From an uncultured Bacteroides sp. (GTDB taxonomy: Bacteria; Bacteroidota; Bacteroidia; Bacteroidales; Bacteroidaceae), in NCBI GenBank assembly GCA_900555635.1, contig USLU01000007.1:69302-133301 (forward strand): a DNA stretch of 64,000 nucleotides, read 5' to 3'. How positions within the stretch are numbered: the first letter of the stretch is position 1; each line of letters starts with the position of its first letter. Of the stretch, positions 19,023 to 26,429 are shown piece after piece. A model generated the notes under the pieces. It had not been told where the DNA came from. It searched no databases and saw only the letters and a program-made list of their open reading frames with translations. The translations under genes were made by a program, and so were the position numbers.

Positions 19023-19078
19023 ACCTATAGCTGCATTTGCTCACACAGATATGAGGGTGAGGAGATACAGCTATAGGT
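19023..19078. terminator. Bidirectional hairpin between convergent genes
   Basis: A perfect 11-bp inverted repeat ACCTATAGCTG/CAGCTATAGGT (19023-19033 with 19068-19078) lies between the kinase stop and the CD39-like stop. T-tracts are short, so its strength as a terminator is uncertain. Confidence 0.55.
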
Positions 19079-19087
19079 GTTTAGTGT

Positions 19088-20143
19088 TTAGTTTGGTTTT
19101 TTAGTACTATAGTTAAACGCTTCTGGATTCTTATTATCATTGACAACAATATCCAATGCTACTCCTACGGTCCAATCGGATTCATCTTTTGCTAAATCAA
19201 TTTTTCCGTCCAACCCCCATTTTTCAAAGACATTTACTATATATTCAACGTTCATCTTCGGATGATGGTTCTCTTTCGTATCGCGAGCATTAATAGTGGT
19301 TGCATAATGATTGAGATCTTCACAAGATAGACCTTTTGCTCCCTCAGAAGCTACTCTCAAAGGTGTTCCAAGTCCGACAAATGTAACTTTTGAAGCAATA
19401 ATCATACTTTTAATATCATCTAACCCTACTCCAAAATCAGTTTGTTTCACCGATTCATTTTTTTCAAAAACTTGATCCGCTCCGCCACCAAGATAACTTT
19501 TACTGTAAATTACACCAAATTTATTATGCCTAATGCAGTCTTCCGACTGAACACTTGATACTTTATATGCTATTTGCATGGAAGCTCCTCCTATTTCAAG
19601 AATGCCGTTCGGATTAGCAAACGACCATGACTTTTTACCACTGTCCCATTTTAGTTCTCCATTTTTGTAATTTGCCGCTATCCATGCATAAATTCCTTCA
19701 TATCGCCCGGAAATAGTCATGGCTTTTTCCAATTTGTAACCTGAAAGAGATGTGTTTTTCATCTTTGTGTAAATTGAATTTGCTTCTATGCTGTTTACCA
19801 GCCTCATACCAGCGGTTGCCAAGACATATAGGTCAATCGGGTTAAACTTATCCGGGTTAGAATATTTGCATGTCATTGTAGTCAAAAAACTATCTACACA
19901 TTTTTGGCAATTATTAATACAGGATAATGCAACTCCCTTTGAAGCGTCCACCTTATCACCAATAGGATACAAAGTTGTTAATACTTTAGTATTATCATCA
20001 ATATCATACACATAAAACCTCGACCCTGAACTTCCTGCATCAATAATCGCAATCTTTTTCGCCGATAGTCCACCTACAACACTTAGCAAGAATATCGCTA
20101 TCAGCAGCAATGCTTTAATTCTAATTTTCAATAAATCTTTCAT
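19088..20143 (-). CDS. GDA1/CD39-family nucleoside phosphatase (apyrase-like), exported
   Basis: A 351-residue protein with a signal peptide (LLLIAIFLLSVVGGLSA). It carries the apyrase-conserved regions in order: DAGSSGSR (ACR1, about 35-42), ATAGMRL (ACR2), an AWIAANY segment containing the expected ACR3 region, and GILEIGGASMQIAY (ACR4). Members of this family hydrolyse nucleoside tri- or diphosphates with a divalent metal and are typical of eukaryotes and some intracellular bacteria. Here it would act in the periplasm or outside. I chose ATG 20143 rather than the farther start at 20272 because only the former puts a signal peptide at the N-terminus. It is a single-gene unit. Confidence 0.88.
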   Translation of the reverse strand: MKDLLKIRIKALLLIAIFLLSVVGGLSAKKIAIIDAGSSGSRFYVYDIDDNTKVLTTLYPIGDKVDASKGVALSCINNCQKCVDSFLTTMTCKYSNPDKFNPIDLYVLATAGMRLVNSIEANSIYTKMKNTSLSGYKLEKAMTISGRYEGIYAWIAANYKNGELKWDSGKKSWSFANPNGILEIGGASMQIAYKVSSVQSEDCIRHNKFGVIYSKSYLGGGADQVFEKNESVKQTDFGVGLDDIKSMIIASKVTFVGLGTPLRVASEGAKGLSCEDLNHYATTINARDTKENHHPKMNVEYIVNVFEKWGLDGKIDLAKDESDWTVGVALDIVVNDNKNPEAFNYSTKKPN

Positions 20144-20341
20144 ACTTGTTCGTTTATAAATTTCTCCTACTCTTTTCAATATATGGTTTTTCAGAATCCA
20201 CCATGTTGCAAACCTACGAGGCAAATGTAAAGGGGAAATAAGACATAGCACAGCTTGTTTGATAAACAGCATTTATTAAAGACAATCGTACATATTGGGA
20301 AGAGATGATGCCATTTCTGTACACATTTTCATTTTTTTTCT

Positions 20342-20349
20342 TATCTTTG
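20342..20349 (+). promoter_or_regulatory. -7 element ahead of the cobalamin riboswitch
   Basis: TATCTTTG fits TAnnTTTG and would start transcription near 20356, right at the 5' edge of the riboswitch. The -33 region is T-rich but has no exact TTTG. Confidence 0.5.
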
Positions 20350-20355
20350 CAACGC

Positions 20356-20525
20356 ATTGGTTCACCACTTCTTTCCGGAAGTGGCGATTAAAAGGGAATC
20401 AGGTGAGAATCCTGAGCAGTCCCGCTGCTGTAAGTTTCATAAACGGTTGCAGACATTACTTATGCCACTGGATATTGTCCGGGAAGGCGCCTGTAACAGA
20501 AATAAGTCAGAAGACCTGCCATGCA
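20356..20525 (+). ncRNA. Cobalamin riboswitch
   Basis: The conserved core is recognisable: GGGAATCAGGTGAGAATCCT, then GAGCAGTCCCGCTGCTGTAA, GCCACTG, GGGAAGGCGCC and the terminal B12 box AGTCAGAAGACCTGCC (20504-20520). It binds adenosyl- or methylcobalamin-type ligands and normally represses downstream genes when cobalamin is plentiful. The next gene on this strand is tryptophanase at 20811, with a strong hairpin between them. Edges are approximate. Confidence 0.93.
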
Positions 20526-20652
20526 CGTTTTTATCATTGCTTTCGAGGAAAAAGCGTTGAGTCTAATGAGCCGGACAAATCGTCCATCATTTCATTCATC
20601 AAACCTAATTCAGAGAAAGTAAAAAGGTAAATAAACTCTGCCAAGTTTATTT

Positions 20653-20699
20653 AAATGATGTCCGGTCGAAGTGATTTCGCCCGGACATTTACTTTTCAA
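20653..20699 (+). terminator. Hairpin between riboswitch and tnaA
   Basis: ATGTCCGG and CCGGACAT flank an inner CGAA-GTGA-TTTCG stem, giving a long helix followed by TTTACTTTT. Placed about 130 nt after the B12 box, it could be the riboswitch-controlled terminator or the end of a short independent leader RNA. A smaller hairpin AATAAAC/GTTTATT directly precedes it (20630-20652). Confidence 0.6.
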
Positions 20700-20810
20700 A
20701 AAGTCACAAAAAGATTGGTTGCTATTAATTAAATAGCTATATTCGGCACATAAAACTCAAAAACAAGTTTTATTTACTGACCTATTGTCAAATCCTTAAA
20801 TGTATAGAAC

Positions 20811-22184
20811 ATGGAAATCCCGTTTGCCGAATCATGGAAAATCAAAATGGTGGAACCTATCCGTAAAAGTACCCGCCAGGAACGCGAACAATGGCTGAAA
20901 GAAGCTCACTACAACGTATTTCAACTTAAATCAGAACAAGTTTATATTGATCTTATCACTGACTCGGGTACAGGAGCCATGAGCGACCGCCAATGGGCAG
21001 GTATGATGTTGGGAGACGAGAGTTATGCCGGCGCTTCTTCTTTCTTTAATCTCAAAGAAGTCATCACACGCCTGACCGGATTTGAATACGTGATCCCCAC
21101 CCACCAGGGACGGGCTGCCGAAAATGTACTTTTCTCCTATCTAGTACATGAAGGAGATATAATTCCGGGAAATTCTCATTTCGATACGACTAAAGGACAT
21201 ATAGAAGGGCGCAAGGCCATAGCTTTGGATTGTACCATAGATGAAGCCAAACAGACACAACTCGAAGTACCTTTTAAAGGCAATGTAGATCCCACCAAAC
21301 TAGAAAAGGCTTTACTGGGATTTGGAGAAAAAATACCGTTTATCATCATTACCATCACCAATAATACAGCCGGTGGTCAACCCGTTTCCATGCAAAACCT
21401 GCGTGAAGTACGAGCTATTGCCAAGAAATATAACAAACCTGTCTTATTTGACTCCGCCCGCTTTGCAGAGAATGCCTATTTCATCAAAACAAGAGAGAAC
21501 GGGTATCAAGATAAAAGCATCAAAGAGATTACCCGTGAAATGTTCGCTCTGGCAGATGGCATGACTATGAGTGCCAAGAAAGATGGAATCGTCAATATGG
21601 GAGGTTTCATAGCAACGCGTCTGAAAGACTGGTACGAAGGTGCCAAAGGCTACTGTGTACAATATGAAGGTTACCTGACATACGGCGGCATGAATGGTCG
21701 TGATATGAACGCACTTGCCATCGGCTTGGACGAGAATACCGAATTTGATAATCTGGAAACACGCATCCGGCAAGTGGGATATCTAGCCCAAAAGTTGGAT
21801 GAATATAATATTCCCTACCAACGTCCCGCAGGCGGACATGCCATATTTGTAGATGCTCCTAAAGTATTGACTCATGTTCCCAAAGAAGAGTTTCCTGCAC
21901 AAACCTTAACTGTGGAACTTTATTTGGAAGCAGGCATACGTGGATGCGAAATCGGTTATTTACTTGCGGACCGTGATCCTATAACGCGCGAAAATCGTTT
22001 TAATGGATTAGATTTACTTCGTCTGGCAATTCCAAGACGGGTATATACAGATAATCACATGAATGTAGTTGCAGCTGCATTAAAAAATGTATATGATAAA
22101 CGCGAAAGCATCACCCGCGGTGTACGCATAGCTTGGGAAGCTCCATTGATGCGCCACTTTACCGTACAATTGGAAAGATTATGA
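20811..22184 (+). CDS. tnaA: Tryptophanase
   Basis: A PLP enzyme that cleaves tryptophan to indole, pyruvate and ammonia. The 457-residue sequence reads end to end like Bacteroides tryptophanase, with THQGRAAENVLF, HFDTTKGHIEGR, the substrate-pocket FDSARFAENAYFI, and the PLP lysine in MTMSAKKDG. Tyrosine phenol-lyase is a close paralogue, but the overall sequence favours tryptophanase. The ATG at 20811 gives the usual MEIPFAESWKIKMVEPI start. A weak local promoter (TTGG-N19-TATATTCG around 20715-20745) may allow expression independent of the riboswitch. Transcription could also read through from the cobalamin leader. Confidence 0.95.
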   Translation: MEIPFAESWKIKMVEPIRKSTRQEREQWLKEAHYNVFQLKSEQVYIDLITDSGTGAMSDRQWAGMMLGDESYAGASSFFNLKEVITRLTGFEYVIPTHQGRAAENVLFSYLVHEGDIIPGNSHFDTTKGHIEGRKAIALDCTIDEAKQTQLEVPFKGNVDPTKLEKALLGFGEKIPFIIITITNNTAGGQPVSMQNLREVRAIAKKYNKPVLFDSARFAENAYFIKTRENGYQDKSIKEITREMFALADGMTMSAKKDGIVNMGGFIATRLKDWYEGAKGYCVQYEGYLTYGGMNGRDMNALAIGLDENTEFDNLETRIRQVGYLAQKLDEYNIPYQRPAGGHAIFVDAPKVLTHVPKEEFPAQTLTVELYLEAGIRGCEIGYLLADRDPITRENRFNGLDLLRLAIPRRVYTDNHMNVVAAALKNVYDKRESITRGVRIAWEAPLMRHFTVQLERL

Positions 22185-22188
22185 AAAA

Positions 22189-22815
22189 CTAATCAATATG
22201 CCAAGTCAAGACGAAATCAGGATGGAGCAAATAATCTATTTTAAAGGATTGTTGCAGCTCCGTCCTGTATTCGTGGGCATTAAAGCTACCCTGCTCCTGT
22301 GGAACGAAAGGTTCTATGTACAAATGTTTTCTAAAATCAACTTCAGCTGTATTCATGCACTTGAACATAACCTCCTTAGCCGACCAATGCAATAAAAGGT
22401 TCCAGGTATCATCCCCCTGATAAGGATGTACAGTTTCATCTTCTCGCATATATTTATGGGCCACTTTATGTACTCGCTGTCCATACTGCTCTATATCAAC
22501 ACCAACCGGTGTACTTCCAAGAATTACCGCTACATATCCTTTTGTATGTGAGATACTAAGATGGTAAGATCCATCTACCAAATATGGTTTACCTGAAGGC
22601 AAATAGCCTATTTCTTTATGTTCATGAAGCAAATGATAGAGCAGCACACGCACTGACAACCACTCCAATTGACGGTGTAAAGACGTGAATTGTTTGGTAG
22701 CCTCTTCAAACAGGGTGGTATTTGATAGCTCATCCTGCAAAGCCGTAAGCGATTCTTCCATCCGCCAAACACCTAACGACCAGAAGTCTCCTTTAATCTG
22801 AGTGAGAAGTGCCAT
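22189..22815 (-). CDS. 4'-phosphopantetheinyl transferase (Sfp type)
   Basis: Transfers phosphopantetheine from CoA to carrier proteins. The 208-residue product has both family signatures: GVDIE (metal-binding) and HWSAKEVMFK. I chose ATG 22815, which gives the usual short N-terminus MALLTQIKGDF; an earlier in-frame ATG exists at 22830. Either start overlaps the 3' end of gldE, so the genes are translationally linked. It is the last gene of the mutY-ssb-gldE operon and converges on tnaA with a 4-bp gap. Which carrier protein it serves is not shown here. Confidence 0.9.
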   Translation of the reverse strand: MALLTQIKGDFWSLGVWRMEESLTALQDELSNTTLFEEATKQFTSLHRQLEWLSVRVLLYHLLHEHKEIGYLPSGKPYLVDGSYHLSISHTKGYVAVILGSTPVGVDIEQYGQRVHKVAHKYMREDETVHPYQGDDTWNLLLHWSAKEVMFKCMNTAEVDFRKHLYIEPFVPQEQGSFNAHEYRTELQQSFKIDYLLHPDFVLTWHID

Positions 22816-24145
22816 CAGTAGAAGGTTCATTAATCTTAAACTTCACCTTTAAGATGCGACGATTATCCATCTCCAAAACTTCAAATTCATAGCAATCATA
22901 AGTAACTTTTTCGTGAAGTGCAGGAAACTCGCCTTTCAATTCAAGAAGAAGACCTGCCAAGGTATCGGCATCTCCTGCTACAGCATCAAAAGTGTCCTCG
23001 TTTATCTTAGTGATTTTATAGAAATCAGTCAATTGTGTCTTAGCTTCGAAAATCCAGGTACGATCGTTAAGCACTACATAAGTACGCTCTTCGTCATCAT
23101 ACTCATCATGAATTTCACCTACAATTTCTTCAATAATGTCCTCCATGGTTACAATGCCCGAAGTACCTCCAAACTCATCCACAACTATTGCAATATGAAT
23201 TTTATTTGCCTGAAAGTCACGTAGCAAGTCATCAATCATTTTCGTCTCCGGTACAAAATATGCAGGCCGGATCAACGACTGCCAGCGGAAATTATCCCCT
23301 TTATTCAAATGAGGCAATAAGTCTTTTATATAAAGCACTCCCTTAATATTATCACGTGTATCTGCATAGACAGGGATACGAGAATAAGCGTTCTCAATAA
23401 TACATTTCAGCACTTCCTTAAACGGAGTACGAATATCCAAATCAACTACATCCAAACGGGATGTCATTACTTCCTTGGCAGTTTCGCCACCAAAACGAAT
23501 GATTCCTTCCAGAATATTATTTTCTTCTGAAAGTTCTGCTTTATCTGTCAATTCAAGGGCATGCGAAAGTTCGTCTACTGAAATATTACGATTTTTACGT
23601 GCAATATGCTTATTAAGGAAAGAAGTAGATTGCACCAATAAAGAAGCTAACGGATAGAAAACAGAACGGAACATAGTGATACCCGGTGCCGCAAAACGAC
23701 AAAATGTCAATGTTTTCTGCGCAGAATAAATCTTGGGCATAATTTCGCCAAAGAGTAATAACAAGAAAGTAAGTGCTATTGTCAAGATTACAAATTCCGC
23801 AATTTGAGAATGAAACTGAAACACACTCATGAAAAAGAAATTACAGAGTATAATTATGGTAACATTCACAAAATTATTGGTAATCAAAATTGTAGCTAAC
23901 AATCGTTCTGTGTTTTCCAGCAAATTACTGATCTTTTCATCCGAAGGATGTTTCTTCTCCGCAATAGAGTTTAAGTCGGAGGGCGAAAGCGAAAAAAAAG
24001 CTATTTCAGAGGCTGAAGCAAAGCCTGAAACGAGCAGAAGCAATCCTGCCAATACAATTGATACAATGGCTGAAATAGAAGGAGCATGTACGGAAATTCC
24101 GTTAAAAACATCTGCCAACTGGCATAAATAAGCGTCTGGGTCCAA
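22793..24145 (-). CDS. gldE: GldE-like CNNM/CorC-family membrane protein with CBS domains
   Basis: A 450-residue integral membrane protein. N-terminal DUF21/CNNM region with membrane spans at about 25-45, 85-110, 115-135 and 155-175, containing ASASEIAFFSLSPSDLNSI and LLFGEIMPKIYS. Two CBS domains follow (about 205-330, with VMTSRLDVVDLD and FGGTSGIVTMEDIIEEIVGEIHDEYD), then a CorC/HlyC C-terminal domain. In gliding Flavobacteria the orthologue is GldE; in Bacteroides the name is retained by neighbourhood (ssb and mutY upstream), but gliding is absent. A role in divalent-cation transport is likely. Confidence 0.9.
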   Translation of the reverse strand: MDPDAYLCQLADVFNGISVHAPSISAIVSIVLAGLLLLVSGFASASEIAFFSLSPSDLNSIAEKKHPSDEKISNLLENTERLLATILITNNFVNVTIIILCNFFFMSVFQFHSQIAEFVILTIALTFLLLLFGEIMPKIYSAQKTLTFCRFAAPGITMFRSVFYPLASLLVQSTSFLNKHIARKNRNISVDELSHALELTDKAELSEENNILEGIIRFGGETAKEVMTSRLDVVDLDIRTPFKEVLKCIIENAYSRIPVYADTRDNIKGVLYIKDLLPHLNKGDNFRWQSLIRPAYFVPETKMIDDLLRDFQANKIHIAIVVDEFGGTSGIVTMEDIIEEIVGEIHDEYDDEERTYVVLNDRTWIFEAKTQLTDFYKITKINEDTFDAVAGDADTLAGLLLELKGEFPALHEKVTYDCYEFEVLEMDNRRILKVKFKINEPSTDGTSHSD

Positions 24146-24168
24146 AGATTTTGGTTTTAGTTAAACAA

Positions 24169-24639
24169 TTAGAACGGCAAATCATCTGCCGGGTTATTTT
24201 GCACTGTATTATTCTGCAATTGTGCCGATTGCTGTGTAGGGGCAGCGGGCTGTCCGGACGTTCCGGCCTGAGGAGCAAAAGGTGTATTTCCCGGTGCAGC
24301 AGCACTTTTCGGTGAAAGCATTTCCATATTGTCTACAAAAATCTCAGTCACATAACGTTTCATACCTGCCTGATCATCGTAAGAGCGCGTACGGATTTTA
24401 CCTTCAACATAGAGTTTATCTCCTTTATGAACATATTGCTCTACAATCTCTCCTAAACGTCCCCTGAAAATAAGATTATGCCATTCTGTACGATCCGGAA
24501 TTTGTGTCCCGTTCTGCAAAGTATATCCTTTTTCTGTAGTAGCCAAAGAAAGTTGAGCAACACAGTTTCCGCCATCATAATAGGTAACTTTAGGATCTTG
24601 TCCTGCATTTCCTATCAATATCACTTTATTTACTGACAT
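24169..24639 (-). CDS. ssb: Single-stranded DNA-binding protein
   Basis: A 156-residue SSB. An OB fold spans residues 1-110 (MSVNKVILIGNAGQDPKV, EWHNLIFRGRLGEIVEQYVHKGDKLYVEGK). A disordered Gln/Pro/Ala-rich linker follows, then the acidic tip DDLPF that recruits replication and repair partners. It sits between mutY and gldE in the same direction; the 71-bp gap to mutY and 23-bp gap to gldE fit an operon. Confidence 0.96.
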   Translation of the reverse strand: MSVNKVILIGNAGQDPKVTYYDGGNCVAQLSLATTEKGYTLQNGTQIPDRTEWHNLIFRGRLGEIVEQYVHKGDKLYVEGKIRTRSYDDQAGMKRYVTEIFVDNMEMLSPKSAAAPGNTPFAPQAGTSGQPAAPTQQSAQLQNNTVQNNPADDLPF

Positions 24640-24710
24640 AAGCTTTGAATTTTTAATTTGCTGCCAAAATTAACGAGAATATTCACACAATGCAAGAATA
24701 CAAACAAATT

Positions 24711-25754
24711 TTATACATATTTCTCCAAGAAGGCATGTATCAACCGAGGGACGGCATATTGACCTAAATCCTCTATTCTGATCTTCTGATAATCTGAGAA
24801 TGAAGGTGTTCCCTCTGGTAATTCCACTTCATAAAAGTTAGCATAAATAACCCGATGAGACAAGACGTGTTTTACATTCCGAAGAACCGAACACACCTTT
24901 ATCCCCTCTCCTACTTCCTTAAAAAAATCATGTAACTGCCGGCACAACAGAAATTCTTCTTCGGATAAATCTTTCTCTGTTTCAATCAACGGCAATTCAA
25001 ACAGATTTTTCCAAATATCATTTTCTGTCCTCTTATGTATTAATGTATACGCGCCCATACGTACATAAATATAATTAAAGTATCGGTTCGTTGTCTTTGT
25101 TTTATGCTGTTTCACCGGCAATTGCATAACTTTGCCTTTTAATAACGCAGAACAACTATCCGACAAGGGACAAAACAAGCAATTAGGCGTCTGTGGGGTA
25201 CATTGAATAGCACCAAAATCCATAATAGCTTGATTGTAATCAGCCGGATGAGATTTATCAAGCATTTCTTCTGCCAGAGCCGCAAAGATTTTCTTTCCCT
25301 CCGTAGAATCTATCGGGGTATCAATGCCGAAATAACGGGCAAGCACCCGATATACATTTCCATCTACAACCGCGTATGGCATATTGTAAGCAAAGGAGCA
25401 GATGGCGGCAGCCGTATAATCACCTACACCTTTCAATGCGCGCACCTCTTTGTAGGTTACCGGAAACACTCCATTCATACTCCTCGCCGCAGCATGAAGA
25501 TTACGTGCACGTGAATAATACCCTAAACCTTGCCAATACTTCATCACCTCATCTTCCGAAGCCGAAGCCAATGCCTCTACTTCAGGAAAACGACGCACAA
25601 AGCGGAGGAAATATTCATATCCTTGCACTACCCTTGTCTGCTGCAGAATAATCTCGGATATCCATATCACATAAGGGTCATTAGTTTCTCTCCAAGGTAG
25701 CTCACGCTTATTGCCGGCATACCACTCTAATAAAACTTCAGTCAGTATATTCAT
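24711..25754 (-). CDS. mutY: A/G-specific adenine DNA glycosylase
   Basis: Removes adenine mispaired with 8-oxoguanine. The 347-residue protein has the helix-hairpin-helix LKGVGDYTAAAICSFAY followed by the catalytic-Asp loop VVDGNVYRVLARYFG. The 4Fe-4S ligands have the spacing C-x6-C-x2-C-x5-C (CTPQTPNCLFCPLSDSC), and a C-terminal NUDIX-like domain provides 8-oxoG recognition. It is divergent from the HU gene. A TACTTTTG -7 element lies at 25762-25769, only a few bases upstream of the ATG, so the leader would be very short or absent. Confidence 0.96.
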   Translation of the reverse strand: MNILTEVLLEWYAGNKRELPWRETNDPYVIWISEIILQQTRVVQGYEYFLRFVRRFPEVEALASASEDEVMKYWQGLGYYSRARNLHAAARSMNGVFPVTYKEVRALKGVGDYTAAAICSFAYNMPYAVVDGNVYRVLARYFGIDTPIDSTEGKKIFAALAEEMLDKSHPADYNQAIMDFGAIQCTPQTPNCLFCPLSDSCSALLKGKVMQLPVKQHKTKTTNRYFNYIYVRMGAYTLIHKRTENDIWKNLFELPLIETEKDLSEEEFLLCRQLHDFFKEVGEGIKVCSVLRNVKHVLSHRVIYANFYEVELPEGTPSFSDYQKIRIEDLGQYAVPRLIHAFLEKYV

Positions 25755-25830
25755 TTCAGAACAAAAGTACTGATTTTCAATCTAACAAAACTTAATCATC
25801 AGACTTTTTTAGAAAAATGTCTGGAATATA

Positions 25831-25862
25831 TTTTTTAGAGCGGCGGAAAAGCTATATATTTG
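25831..25862 (+). promoter_or_regulatory. Promoter for the HU gene
   Basis: TATATTTG (25855-25862) is a perfect -7. At 20 bp upstream lies TTTT (25831-25834) in place of TTTG. Distance to the ATG at 25914 is about 51 nt. Confidence 0.55.
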
Positions 25863-25913
25863 CAGTCCAAAAAATTAGGAAAACTATAGTAATAATATTT
25901 TTTTTAAAGAAAA

Positions 25914-26189
25914 ATGACTAAAGCTGATATTGTAAACGAGATTACAAAGAACACCGGAATTGACAAAGTCACAGTACTTACAACCGTTGAAGCATTCATG
26001 GACGCAGTGAAAGCATCTTTATCTAAAGATGAAAATGTTTATCTTCGTGGATTTGGCAGTTTTGTAGTGAAGAAGAGAGCTCAGAAAACAGCTCGTAACA
26101 TCTCTAAGAACACTACAATTATTATTCCGGAACATAACATTCCGGCTTTCAAGCCTGCTAAAACATTCACCATTTCAGTGAAGAAATAA
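25914..26189 (+). CDS. HU-family DNA-binding protein
   Basis: A 91-residue nucleoid protein of the HU/IHF fold. It has an N-terminal helical dimerisation part (MTKADIVNEITKNTGIDK) and the beta arm beginning GFGSFVVKKRAQKTARN, whose tip inserts into the DNA minor groove (IIIPEHNIPAFKPAKTF with the intercalating Pro). It is followed 34 bp later by a tiny basic protein gene and then rng, all on the plus strand. Confidence 0.95.
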   Translation: MTKADIVNEITKNTGIDKVTVLTTVEAFMDAVKASLSKDENVYLRGFGSFVVKKRAQKTARNISKNTTIIIPEHNIPAFKPAKTFTISVKK

Positions 26190-26223
26190 TAAACAATAGT
26201 ATTAACCCATAAAATTAGAAGCT

Positions 26224-26316
26224 ATGCCAAGCGGAAAGAAGAAAAAAAGACATAAAATGTCTACGCACAAGCGTAAAAAAAGACTAAGAAAGAACAGACA
26301 TAAAAGCAAAAAGTAA
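26224..26316 (+). CDS. 30-residue basic ribosomal-type protein (AURKAIP1/COX24 domain-like)
   Basis: A short ORF that reads MPSGKKKKRHKMSTHKRKKR followed by LRKNRHKSKK. Over half the residues are Lys, Arg or His. Its composition and KMSTHKRKKRLRKNRHK core resemble the AURKAIP1/COX24 C-terminal domain known from mitochondrial small-subunit protein mS38 and annotated in many Bacteroidetes. Such a peptide would lie embedded in rRNA of the small subunit. Naming is from memory of the motif; the ORF is below most gene-caller cut-offs. It lies in a compact HU - small protein - rng cluster. Confidence 0.8.
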   Translation: MPSGKKKKRHKMSTHKRKKRLRKNRHKSKK

Positions 26317-26339
26317 TTTTTTAGTCTGAAGGACAAAAT

Positions 26340-26384
26340 AAAGAACAAACTTGTGAAGCAAAATGTATCGCGAGTTTGTTCTTT
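26340..26384 (+). other. 12-bp stem hairpin upstream of rng
   Basis: AAAGAACAAACT (26340-26351) pairs perfectly with AGTTTGTTCTTT (26373-26384) around a 21-nt loop. No strong T-tract follows, so it may be an RNA processing or autoregulatory structure ahead of the rng start at 26430 rather than a terminator. Confidence 0.55.
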
Positions 26385-26429
26385 GTTTAAGTACCAAATT
26401 GAATAATTAAAAACTAAAAGCAAATAATT

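Noticed and set aside
20520..20621. A 33-codon ORF starting right after the B12 box
   Set aside because: Its start overlaps the riboswitch edge and its sequence is non-descript; leader RNA is the simpler reading.
22793..24145. Evidence for gliding motility
   Set aside because: Only gldE is present, and it occurs in non-gliding Bacteroides beside ssb and mutY; no other gld or spr genes are in the window.
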